A program made the translations under genes and the position numbers. From CAG-217 sp963642245 (lineage in GTDB: Bacteria; Bacillota; Clostridia; Oscillospirales; Acutalibacteraceae), in the NCBI GenBank assembly GCA_963642245.1, contig CAVIFY010000004.1:1-64000 (forward strand): a DNA stretch of 64,000 nucleotides, read 5' to 3'. Below are positions 24,006 through 31,956 of this stretch, piece after piece. How positions within the stretch are numbered: the first letter of the stretch is position 1; each line of letters begins with the position of its first letter. A model generated the notes under the pieces. The model worked only from the letters and a program-made list of their open reading frames with translations. It searched no databases and was not told where the DNA came from.

Positions 24006-24495
24006 GGGCCGTTCCCTTCTTGCCGTCGCCGGTGCGGAACAAGTCCACCACCAGCCACAGCACAAAGCTGATACCGCCGCAGGTCACGGCGCAGTCCGCA
24101 ATATTAAACACGGCAAATTGCATAAAAGTGGGCTCGATAAAGTCGATCACATAGCCGTACAGCACCCGGTCGATCAGATTGCCCAAACCGCCGGCCACCA
24201 GCACCCCCAGGCTCCAATAGCCCCACAGGGAGCGGCATTTGTTGCGAAACATATAAAAAAGCACACCGGCACACACCAAGGCGGTCAGCGCCACAAACAC
24301 CCACCGGGCGCCGCTGAACAGGCTGAAGGCCATGCCGGTATTGCGGGCATAGCGCAGCTGCACCGCGCCGGGCAGCAGGGTGACGATCTTGCCCCCCATC
24401 AGCGCACTTTCCGCCAGGCGCTTGGTCACCTGGTCAAAGGCCACGATCAGCAGGATCATAATGGAGGCCCAAATGTGTTTTTTTCTATGCTTCAT
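23992..24495 (-). CDS. lspA: Lipoprotein signal peptidase (signal peptidase II)
   Basis: A 167-residue four-helix membrane aspartyl protease that cleaves prolipoprotein signal peptides. The catalytic aspartates are in GGLGNLIDRV and FNIADCAV. ATG 24495 has GGAGGG three bases upstream. A terminator-like hairpin lies just before it, so it may be separated from ileS. Confidence 0.95.
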   Translation of the reverse strand: MKHRKKHIWASIMILLIVAFDQVTKRLAESALMGGKIVTLLPGAVQLRYARNTGMAFSLFSGARWVFVALTALVCAGVLFYMFRNKCRSLWGYWSLGVLVAGGLGNLIDRVLYGYVIDFIEPTFMQFAVFNIADCAVTCGGISFVLWLVVDLFRTGDGKKGTAHDGK

Positions 24496-24510
24496 AAACC
24501 CTCCGTATAT

Positions 24511-24546
24511 AAAAAGGCGGGGGCAGAGCAGTTGCATCTGCCCCCG
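24511..24546 (-). terminator. Terminator between ileS and lspA
   Basis: A perfect 10-bp stem (CGGGGGCAGA with TCTGCCCCCG) followed by CCTTTTTAT on the minus strand. The lspA ribosome site follows at once. Confidence 0.85.
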
Positions 24547-24559
24547 TATGGGTCGTTCT

Positions 24560-27355
24560 TTATTTGTCCATCTCTGCCAGTGCAGCCGCGCAGTGGGCGC
24601 ACAGGGTGGGATGCTCTGCGTTCTGACCTACGGTCCGGTCGTACTTCCAGCAGCGCTCGCACTTGTCGCCGTCTGCCTTGGATACGGACACGCTCAGCCC
24701 CTCTACCTCGCCGGTAAAGTCGCCCTGGCCGTCGGCCAGCGCCACAGCGGAGGTAATGAAGATCTCCGGCAACTGGTCCTCCACGCTGTGCAAGAAGTCG
24801 TGCAGCTCGCCTGCGGCGTGCAGGGTCACCTTAGCCTCCAGGGACTTGCCGATGGTCTTGTCCTTACGAGCCAGCTCCAGTGCCTTTTGTACATCTTCAC
24901 GGATCCGATGGATCCGATCCCACTTGGCCATAAAGTCTGCGTCCGCCGCAATGTACTCCGGCTGGGGAATATCGTTAAACAGCGGAGAACGGGGATCTCT
25001 GCCCGCTGCATGGGGCATAGCCTTCCAGATCTCGTCGCAGGTGAATGCCAAAATGGGGGTCAGCACCAGGGTCAGTGCGTCCAGTACCTTGTACAGCACC
25101 GTCTGGGCGGCACGGCGGGTGGCGCTGTCCGGTGCAGAAGTGTACAGCCGATCCTTGAGCACATCAAAGTAGAAGTTACTCATATCCACCACGCAGAAGT
25201 TGTGCAGCGCGTGGGCGGCGGTATGGTACTCGTACACCTCGTACCCGCCGCGCGCGGTAGCCAGCACCTGGTCCAGCTTCATCAGCGCGTACTTATCCAG
25301 CTCTTCCAGCTGATCGTTGGGCACCATATCCTTATCCGGGTCAAAGTCATACAGGTTGCCCAGGCAGTAACGGGCGGTGTTGCGGATCTTTCTGTAATTA
25401 TCGGACAGCTGCTTTAAGATCTCCTTGCTGATACGCACATCTGCGTGGTAATCGGAAGAAGCCACCCACAAACGCAGAATATCCGCGCCGTACTGATTGA
25501 TAATATCCGCCGGGTCAATACCGTTGCCCAGGGACTTACTCATCTTCTTGCCCTCACCGTCTACGGTCCAGCCGTGGGTGATGATCTGCTTAAAGGGTGC
25601 AGGCTGCCCGGCGGCTACGCTGGTGAGCAGGGAGGACTGGAACCAACCTCTGTACTGATCGGCACCCTCCAGGTACACATCTGCCGGCCACTTCAAATAG
25701 GGGCGCTGTTTGAGCACCGCTGCGTGGCTGGAACCGGAGTCGAACCACACATCCATAATGTCGCTCTCTTTATCAAAGCCCTTTTGCGCGCCGCAGTGGG
25801 GACACTTGTAGTCCTCCGGCAGGAAATATTCCGCCTCGTGGGCAAACCAGGCGTCAGAGCCTTCCTGCCCAAAGATCTTGGATACCCGCAGCATCAGATC
25901 TTTGTCCACGATCTCCTTGCCGCAGTCTTTACAATAAAATACGGGAATGGGCACGCCCCACTTGCGCTGACGGGAAATACACCAGTCGGCGCGTTCCTGG
26001 ATCATGGACTGCATACGGTCCTTGCCCCAGGCCGGATACCACTGCACATCCTCGGTGGCAGCCACGGCAGCCTCCTTAAAGTCATCAACCGAGCAGAACC
26101 ACTGGGAGGTGGCGCGGAAGATGATGGGCTTATGGCAGCGCCAGCAATGGGGGTACTGGTGGACGATCTTTTTCATCGCAAACAGGGCGCCGATCTTCTC
26201 CAGGTGCTCCGCAATGGGCTTGTTGGCCTCATCGGTGGTCAGCCCGGCGAACTGCCCGGCCTCCTGTGTCAATCTGCCCTCGGCGTCCACCGGTACAACG
26301 GTGGGGATCTCCGGGTACTTTTGGCACACGATAAAGTCGTCTACGCCGTGGCCCGGTGCCGTGTGTACGCAGCCGGTACCGCTCTCCAGGGTCACATGGT
26401 CGCCCACGATCACCAAAGAGGTGCGGTCAATAAACGGGTGCTGGGTCTTCATATACTCCAGCTCGCTGCCCCGGATCACGCCTACGGTCTCATAGTCCGT
26501 GGTGCCCCGGTCCGCCATAGCGGTGTCTACCAGGTCGGTGGCCATCACATAATACTCGTCGCCGCTCTTCACCAGAGAATACTCAAAGTTGGGGCCAACG
26601 CAAATGGCCACATTGGCCGGCAGGGTCCAGGTGGTGGTGGTCCAAATCACAAAGTAGGTCTTGCTCAGGTCCGCACCCAGTGCAGTGAGCTGGCCCATAT
26701 CGTCCGTTACCCGGAACTTTACATAAATAGAATGGCAGGGATCCTCGGCATACTCGATCTCTGCCTCTGCAAGAGCGGTCTTGCAGTCCGGGCACCAATA
26801 CACCGGCTTTAAGCCCTTGTAGATATGGCCCTGAGAAGCCATGGTGGCAAACACCTTGATCTGCTCTTCCTCAAAGTCCTTGGTCAGGGTGATGTACGGG
26901 TGGTCCCACTCGCCGATCACGCCCAGGCGCTTAAAGGACTCCCGCTGAATGTCCACATAGTTCAGCGCAGTCTCCCGGCAAATCTTGCGCAGTTCCAGAT
27001 CGGAAATGTCGCTGCCGGCGCCGATACCCGCCTGCTTTCTGGCTTTCAGCTCTGTGGGCAGGCCGTGGGTGTCCCAGCCGGGCACATAGGGAGACTGGAA
27101 ACCGGTCATATTCTTGTAGCGCACGATAAAGTCCTTTAAGGTCTTGTTCATAGCGTGGCCGATGTGAATATCACCGTTGGCATACGGCGGGCCGTCGTGG
27201 AGCACAAACAGGGGCTTGCCCTCGTTGTGCTGCATCAGCTGGCGGTACTGGTCATTTTCTTCCCATGCTTTCAGGAATTCCGGCTCCCGCTGGGGCAAAG
27301 ATGCCCGCATGGGGAAGTCGGTCTTAGGTAAATTCAGTGTTTGGTTATAATCCAT
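24560..27355 (-). CDS. ileS: Isoleucyl-tRNA synthetase
   Basis: A 931-residue class I synthetase that charges tRNA-Ile. HIGH-type motif PPYANGDIHIGHAMNK is near the N-terminus, followed by the CP1 editing domain (WTTTTWTLPANVAI, TAPGHGVDDF), KMSKS in GKKMSKSLGNG, and a C-terminal zinc finger CERCWKYD ... CAHC. It is 30 bp downstream of divIVA. No T-box leader fits in that gap, although T-boxes are common before Firmicute ileS. Confidence 0.98.
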   Translation of the reverse strand: MDYNQTLNLPKTDFPMRASLPQREPEFLKAWEENDQYRQLMQHNEGKPLFVLHDGPPYANGDIHIGHAMNKTLKDFIVRYKNMTGFQSPYVPGWDTHGLPTELKARKQAGIGAGSDISDLELRKICRETALNYVDIQRESFKRLGVIGEWDHPYITLTKDFEEEQIKVFATMASQGHIYKGLKPVYWCPDCKTALAEAEIEYAEDPCHSIYVKFRVTDDMGQLTALGADLSKTYFVIWTTTTWTLPANVAICVGPNFEYSLVKSGDEYYVMATDLVDTAMADRGTTDYETVGVIRGSELEYMKTQHPFIDRTSLVIVGDHVTLESGTGCVHTAPGHGVDDFIVCQKYPEIPTVVPVDAEGRLTQEAGQFAGLTTDEANKPIAEHLEKIGALFAMKKIVHQYPHCWRCHKPIIFRATSQWFCSVDDFKEAAVAATEDVQWYPAWGKDRMQSMIQERADWCISRQRKWGVPIPVFYCKDCGKEIVDKDLMLRVSKIFGQEGSDAWFAHEAEYFLPEDYKCPHCGAQKGFDKESDIMDVWFDSGSSHAAVLKQRPYLKWPADVYLEGADQYRGWFQSSLLTSVAAGQPAPFKQIITHGWTVDGEGKKMSKSLGNGIDPADIINQYGADILRLWVASSDYHADVRISKEILKQLSDNYRKIRNTARYCLGNLYDFDPDKDMVPNDQLEELDKYALMKLDQVLATARGGYEVYEYHTAAHALHNFCVVDMSNFYFDVLKDRLYTSAPDSATRRAAQTVLYKVLDALTLVLTPILAFTCDEIWKAMPHAAGRDPRSPLFNDIPQPEYIAADADFMAKWDRIHRIREDVQKALELARKDKTIGKSLEAKVTLHAAGELHDFLHSVEDQLPEIFITSAVALADGQGDFTGEVEGLSVSVSKADGDKCERCWKYDRTVGQNAEHPTLCAHCAAALAEMDK

Positions 27356-27385
27356 GCTTCTTGTTACTCCTACTGTGTATGTAAA

Positions 27386-28552
27386 TTATTTTTTCTTCTT
27401 AAAAAAGCCGCGCAGCTTGGAAGAGCCTTCTTCCTCCTCGTACTCGTCCTCGTCCGGGGCGGTGAGAGAAATGGTCTCGCTGGTGCGCTCGTCGCCGCTC
27501 TTTACATGGAAGTAATCCTCAAAGGGCATAGCGGCCTGGTCGTCAAACAGGGTCTTTTCCTCCTGCTGGGGGGTCACCTGCTCCAGCTCCGGCTCCTCGT
27601 CGATCTCGCTGATGGTGGGGGCGTTCTCGTCCAGCGGGGTGATCTCGTCCTCGGTAAAGGCGTTCAGCGCGCTGCTGACCTCCTCCGGGCTGGCTGCGGG
27701 CGCCTGTTTCTCCTCGATCTCATCAATGATCTGATCCACCTGGTCGTCGTCCGTATCGGCCTGGGACTCCTCTGCCGGAGCCTCCGGTGCCGGCTCGTCG
27801 GCCGCCTGGCTTTGCAGCTTATTGATCTCGTCAATATTGGAGATGATCTGGTTCATCTCGCTCTCCACAGAGTCAATATGGGCCTGGTCCTCGTCCACCT
27901 GGGGTTTCAAGTCTACCATATCGCCCAGGCGATCCATCTGGCTCTCATACAGGGACAGCAGGCTGTCCTTAAAGCTCTTGGACTCGCTGCGCAGCTTCTC
28001 GATCAGCTGCTCGTGATAGGCCTTTTCACTTCTGGCCTTGCTCATCAGCTCCTCAGACAGCTGCTTGGCCTGATTGAGCATTTCCTGAGCCACCACTTTG
28101 GCGCCGTCAATGGCGTCGTTGGCCTTGGCCTCCGCCTCGGTGATAATGGACTCGGCAGCGTCCTGCTTCTCCTTGGTAAAGTTGGCGGCATAGGTGCGGG
28201 CCTCGGCCACCATCTTGTCTGCTTTTTCCTTCGCGTCCGTCACCGTCTGCTGGGCGGTGGCTGCGCTCTCGCTGAGCTTCTCCTCCGCCTTTTCCCTGGC
28301 GTCCTTGGTAATGCGGTCCGCCATCTTCTGTGCGGTGATCAGCGCGGTCTTGATGGAGTCCTCTTCACTTCTGTACTCCTCGATCTTGCCGGCCAAGATC
28401 TCCATTTTGCGGTAAAGCTCTTTGTTCTCATCGTACACAGCCTGGTAAGACTCTACGATCTGGGCCAACAGAGCGTTGACCTCTTCCTTATCATACCCGC
28501 CGCTTTGCACGGTAGACAGGTTCTTCTCTCGAATTTGGCTGGGTGTAATCAT
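27386..28552 (-). CDS. divIVA: DivIVA-domain cell-division/polarity protein
   Basis: A 388-residue coiled-coil protein. The N-terminal DivIVA motif (MITPSQIREKNLS, GGYDKEEVNALL) binds curved membrane. A long heptad-rich coiled coil runs to about residue 240, then an acidic low-complexity region and a basic C-terminal end (RGFFKKKK). It is longer than Bacillus DivIVA (164 residues). ATG 28552 is chosen for AAGGAGAG upstream. It follows sepF, as in other Firmicutes. Confidence 0.9.
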   Translation of the reverse strand: MITPSQIREKNLSTVQSGGYDKEEVNALLAQIVESYQAVYDENKELYRKMEILAGKIEEYRSEEDSIKTALITAQKMADRITKDAREKAEEKLSESAATAQQTVTDAKEKADKMVAEARTYAANFTKEKQDAAESIITEAEAKANDAIDGAKVVAQEMLNQAKQLSEELMSKARSEKAYHEQLIEKLRSESKSFKDSLLSLYESQMDRLGDMVDLKPQVDEDQAHIDSVESEMNQIISNIDEINKLQSQAADEPAPEAPAEESQADTDDDQVDQIIDEIEEKQAPAASPEEVSSALNAFTEDEITPLDENAPTISEIDEEPELEQVTPQQEEKTLFDDQAAMPFEDYFHVKSGDERTSETISLTAPDEDEYEEEEGSSKLRGFFKKKK

Positions 28553-28571
28553 ATTCTCTCTCCTTCGCTCC

Positions 28572-29063
28572 TCACATAAACATACCGTTGTTCTCAAGCT
28601 CGTCGATCAGATCGCCCATTACATCTACATTATAAGGTGTAATGATATAGGTGCTGTTGGCTACCCGCTTGATCTGGCCGTTGTTGGCATACGCCACGCC
28701 GCTGAGAAAATCCAGCAGTCTGCGTGCAATATCCCGGTTGGTGCTCTCCAAATTCAGCACCACCGTGCGCTTGGCATTCAAATTGTCGCCGATGGAGGCA
28801 GCCTCTTCAAACCGCTCCGGCTTCACCAGCACCACCTGCAACTGGGTGGTGGTGTGGATATTGACCACCTTGTCGTCCCGCCCTCTGCTGCGGGGGCGCT
28901 CCTGGCGCTCCGGCTTAGGCGCCCGCTCGTGACGGGGGCGCTCCTGGCGCTCTGCCCGCTCCGGCGCAGCCAGGCCGTAGTCCCGGTTGTCGTCGTCATA
29001 GTAATCGTCAAAATCATCATCGTTCTCGGTAATGATCTCTTTGAACTTATCCAGTAAACCCAT
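28572..29063 (-). CDS. sepF: Cell division protein SepF
   Basis: A 163-residue FtsZ membrane anchor. The N-terminal amphipathic helix MGLLDKFKEII is followed by a disordered acidic and Arg/Glu/Pro-rich linker, then the globular SepF core (VVNIHTTTQLQVVLVKPERF, RTVVLNLEST, RRLLDFLSGVAYA). It lies between yggS and divIVA. Confidence 0.96.
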   Translation of the reverse strand: MGLLDKFKEIITENDDDFDDYYDDDNRDYGLAAPERAERQERPRHERAPKPERQERPRSRGRDDKVVNIHTTTQLQVVLVKPERFEEAASIGDNLNAKRTVVLNLESTNRDIARRLLDFLSGVAYANNGQIKRVANSTYIITPYNVDVMGDLIDELENNGMFM

Positions 29064-29075
29064 ATTCGCCTCTCC

Positions 29076-29804
29076 TTAACGGTATTGTCTGGCGCCGAAG
29101 ATGGCAGAGCCGACACGCACCAGCGTGGAACCCTCGGCAATGGCGGCCTCAAAATCGCCGCTCATACCCATAGACAGAATATCCATGTCTATATTATGGT
29201 GTTTTTTGTCTTTAATGTCAATGAAAGATTGGTGCATTGCTTCAAAATATTTGCGCACCTGCGTTTGTGTCTCACAAATGGGGGGAATACACATCAGCCC
29301 CTTGATCTGCAAACCGGGCAGCTGGGCCGCTTCTTCCAGCAACTGAGGCAGTGCCTCGATCATAATGCCGCTTTTGCTCTCCTCCCGGCCGATATTGACT
29401 TCTACCAGCACATTGGTGGTCACGCCGTGCTTAACGGACTGCTTGGAGATCTCCTGGGCCAACTTCATAGAGTCCACCGACTGGATCATATCCACCTGGC
29501 CCACAATGTACTTGACCTTGTTGGTCTGGAGCCGACCGATCAGGTGCTTTTCCACCCCGTCCAGGTGCAGCTCGTCCCGCTTGCCCAGGTACTCCTGCAC
29601 TCGGTTCTCGCCGATCAGATCGGCGCCCAGGTCCAGCGCCCGGTTAATGTACACCGGCTCCACGGTCTTGGTCACTGCCATCAGGCGAACCTCCCGGGGA
29701 GCGCGGCCGCTTTTGATCGCGCCCTCCTGCACCCGGTCCAAGACCCGCTTCCAGTTCTCCTCAACGGCTTGCAGCCGTGCAGGATCAGGTATAAACTTTT
29801 CCAT
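29076..29804 (-). CDS. yggS: YggS-family pyridoxal-5'-phosphate homeostasis protein
   Basis: A 242-residue single-domain PLP-binding TIM barrel. The PLP lysine is in MAVTKTV and the barrel motifs IGENRVQE, HLIGRLQTNK and SMGMSGDFEAAI are clear. It buffers PLP and affects amino acid balance. ATG 29804 has GGAAGGA upstream and overlaps the HlyD-like gene by 20 bp. Confidence 0.95.
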   Translation of the reverse strand: MEKFIPDPARLQAVEENWKRVLDRVQEGAIKSGRAPREVRLMAVTKTVEPVYINRALDLGADLIGENRVQEYLGKRDELHLDGVEKHLIGRLQTNKVKYIVGQVDMIQSVDSMKLAQEISKQSVKHGVTTNVLVEVNIGREESKSGIMIEALPQLLEEAAQLPGLQIKGLMCIPPICETQTQVRKYFEAMHQSFIDIKDKKHHNIDMDILSMGMSGDFEAAIAEGSTLVRVGSAIFGARQYR

Positions 29805-31044
29805 TATAAAGATCCTTCCCTTCTGTGATGATCTCGTCATAAAGGCGAATACCGTCTTTATTCTGGGCGTCATACGCCAGTATTACATAATCCTTGCCGG
29901 AATACAGCACCGTAGCGGGGCGGAACTTCACCTGCCCGGCCACCAGCACATACACGCCCTTTTTGCCGTCGCTTACATGCACGGCGGTGGCGGGGGCCTT
30001 GATCCCGGTGTAGGAAGCTGTGCGAATTTCTATATCCTCCGCCCGGTAGGCGGCAATATCCGAGTCCATATTTTCACATTGGAGCACCAGCACCGTTTGG
30101 GTGGCGCCGGGCTTAGCGTCCGCGCCGCTGACTACGGTGCAGGAGAGCACCCGGTCGCTGTCCTTAATGGCCACATCCAGTCGGGTGCCGTTGCGCACCT
30201 TTTGCAGGTCTGCCACATCCGCCTTGCACACAAAGTACCAGGCGTAGCTGGTGATCACCTTGCCCAAGGCGCCGGTATCGCCCTTGGCGCTCTCGGCCGT
30301 CTTTAAGGCTTTGTCCAGGTCGGCAGCGGTCATTTCCGTCACCTGGTCATAATCAAATACGCTCTCGCACCCGTCCGTATAGCCGGAGAAAATACCGCTC
30401 ACAGCGGTGGTCACGGAGCCGATAGGCTCTGCGGTGCCCAGCTGGTCCATTTGGCTTTGCAGGTCCTTTTTCAGCGCTGCAAAGTCAATGCTGGTGCCGA
30501 TCATCAGCTGGCGGCGGGTAAAGGTGTCGTTCATCTCCTGCGCTGCGGTACTTGCCCCGGTCAGGTCCGACTGGGCCAGCGCCCGTATGTAATCATTTAC
30601 ATTCTGCACCGCCTCATTGTCCACGGCGGTAATGTCCGTGGCAGTGGCGGTACTCTTATTCTCCATATCCCGGTAGTGCTGCAACTTCTCCTTTAATGCG
30701 GAGCGCTGGCTGTACGCCTTGGCGTCCGCCTCGGACTGAAAGCGCAGGGCCACCTTGCCGTCCTTGGCGATCTTCTCGCCGTCGGCCACGCACTGCACCG
30801 TCACGCCGCCGGGGCCGCTGACCGTGTGCTCCTCCCGCACCGCCAGCGCCGTGGTCTCAATGGTGCGATAGACGGTGGTCTCCTTGGCGGTGTAGGTTTG
30901 CAGCCGCACATGGGTGGCGGTGTAACACTCATACACCACCACAGACAAAATCAGCAGCGCCACAATGCCGATAGCCCAGTTCTCCTTGGCGGTGCGACTG
31001 AGCTTTTTGCGGCTTTTATGCTCTTTTTCCTTTGTCTTTGCCAT
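29785..31044 (-). CDS. HlyD-like membrane-anchored protein
   Basis: A 419-residue protein with a Lys-rich N-terminus, one membrane helix (IGIVALLILSVVVY) and an extracellular part. That part has two half-barrel/lipoyl-like segments around a helical hairpin (about residues 120-240), the layout of HlyD-family adaptors. No ABC or other transporter gene is adjacent. It overlaps both miaA and yggS, and is embedded in an operon of tRNA modification and division genes, a position suggesting an envelope or division role rather than efflux. Function is inferred. Confidence 0.7.
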   Translation of the reverse strand: MAKTKEKEHKSRKKLSRTAKENWAIGIVALLILSVVVYECYTATHVRLQTYTAKETTVYRTIETTALAVREEHTVSGPGGVTVQCVADGEKIAKDGKVALRFQSEADAKAYSQRSALKEKLQHYRDMENKSTATATDITAVDNEAVQNVNDYIRALAQSDLTGASTAAQEMNDTFTRRQLMIGTSIDFAALKKDLQSQMDQLGTAEPIGSVTTAVSGIFSGYTDGCESVFDYDQVTEMTAADLDKALKTAESAKGDTGALGKVITSYAWYFVCKADVADLQKVRNGTRLDVAIKDSDRVLSCTVVSGADAKPGATQTVLVLQCENMDSDIAAYRAEDIEIRTASYTGIKAPATAVHVSDGKKGVYVLVAGQVKFRPATVLYSGKDYVILAYDAQNKDGIRLYDEIITEGKDLYNGKVYT

Positions 31045-31954
31045 AAAGAAAATCCTCTGCCTGCGCCGTCGCTGCGGCGATCAGGTGCTCTGTATCCATA
31101 GTATCCGGCTCCAGCACCACCGTGCCCTGCCGACGCTTAAACCAGGTGATCTGGCGCTTAGCGTAGCGGCGGGTCTCCTGCTTGAGCCGTTCTACCGCCG
31201 TCTCCAGCGGTTCGCTGCCCTCCAAATACGGCAGCAGTTCCTTGTGCCCAATGGCCTGCCGTGCGGTGGGGCCGCAGGCAGCGTACGCACGCCGCGCTTC
31301 CTCCACCAATCCGGCGGCCAGCATAGCGTCCACCCGGGCGTTGATCCGGTCATACAGCACCTGCCGATCCCGGTAGTGGAGCACAAAATACAGCGCCTCG
31401 TAGGGGCTGTCCTCCCGGCGGGAGGCTGCATTCTGGGCCGTCTTGGTCACACCGGCATAGTACAGCTCCAGGGCACGCACCACCCGGTTTTTGTTATTGG
31501 GGTGTATCTCTGCCGCGGCCGTGGGATCTACCTGCTGCAAGGTGCGGTACAACTCTGCGTCGTCCTTTGCCAGCAGCTCCCGGCGCAGGTCCGGGTTCGT
31601 CTGCACAGGGGCAAACTGAATGTGGTCGATAAAGCTGTCAATAAACAGCCCGGTGCCGCCAACGAGAATGGGCACCTTGCCCCGGGCGGCAATACCCGCC
31701 ACCGTCTCCGCTGCCAGGTCACAATACCGGGCCACGCTAAAGGGGGTGTCCGGCGGCAGGATCTCTGCCAAATGGTGCACCGCCGCCTGCCGCTCCGCTG
31801 CCGTAGGGGCCGCGGTGGCAATGGGCATACCGGTATAGATCTGCATGGAGTCGGCGCACACGATCTCCCCGTCCAGCCGCCGAGCCAGGGCAATGCCCAA
31901 ACCGGTTTTGCCGGAGGCGGTGGGACCGGCCACCACAAGTACCTTTGTCTTCAT
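31016..31954 (-). CDS. miaA: tRNA dimethylallyltransferase
   Basis: Adds a dimethylallyl group to A37 of tRNAs reading U-starting codons; MiaB later methylthiolates the same base. The 312-residue chain has P-loop GPTASGKTGLG, CADSMQIYTGMPIAT and VGGTGLF. ATG 31954 is used; GTG 31958-31960 overlapping the mutL stop (GTGA) is an alternative two codons longer. miaB lies upstream in the same operon, so both steps of the modification are encoded together. Confidence 0.95.
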   Translation of the reverse strand: MKTKVLVVAGPTASGKTGLGIALARRLDGEIVCADSMQIYTGMPIATAAPTAAERQAAVHHLAEILPPDTPFSVARYCDLAAETVAGIAARGKVPILVGGTGLFIDSFIDHIQFAPVQTNPDLRRELLAKDDAELYRTLQQVDPTAAAEIHPNNKNRVVRALELYYAGVTKTAQNAASRREDSPYEALYFVLHYRDRQVLYDRINARVDAMLAAGLVEEARRAYAACGPTARQAIGHKELLPYLEGSEPLETAVERLKQETRRYAKRQITWFKRRQGTVVLEPDTMDTEHLIAAATAQAEDFLYGKDKGKRA

Positions 31955-31956
31955 AC

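Noticed and set aside
27356..27385. T-box leader expected before ileS
   Set aside because: Only 30 bp separate divIVA and ileS; no stem I, specifier loop, T-box sequence or terminator can fit.
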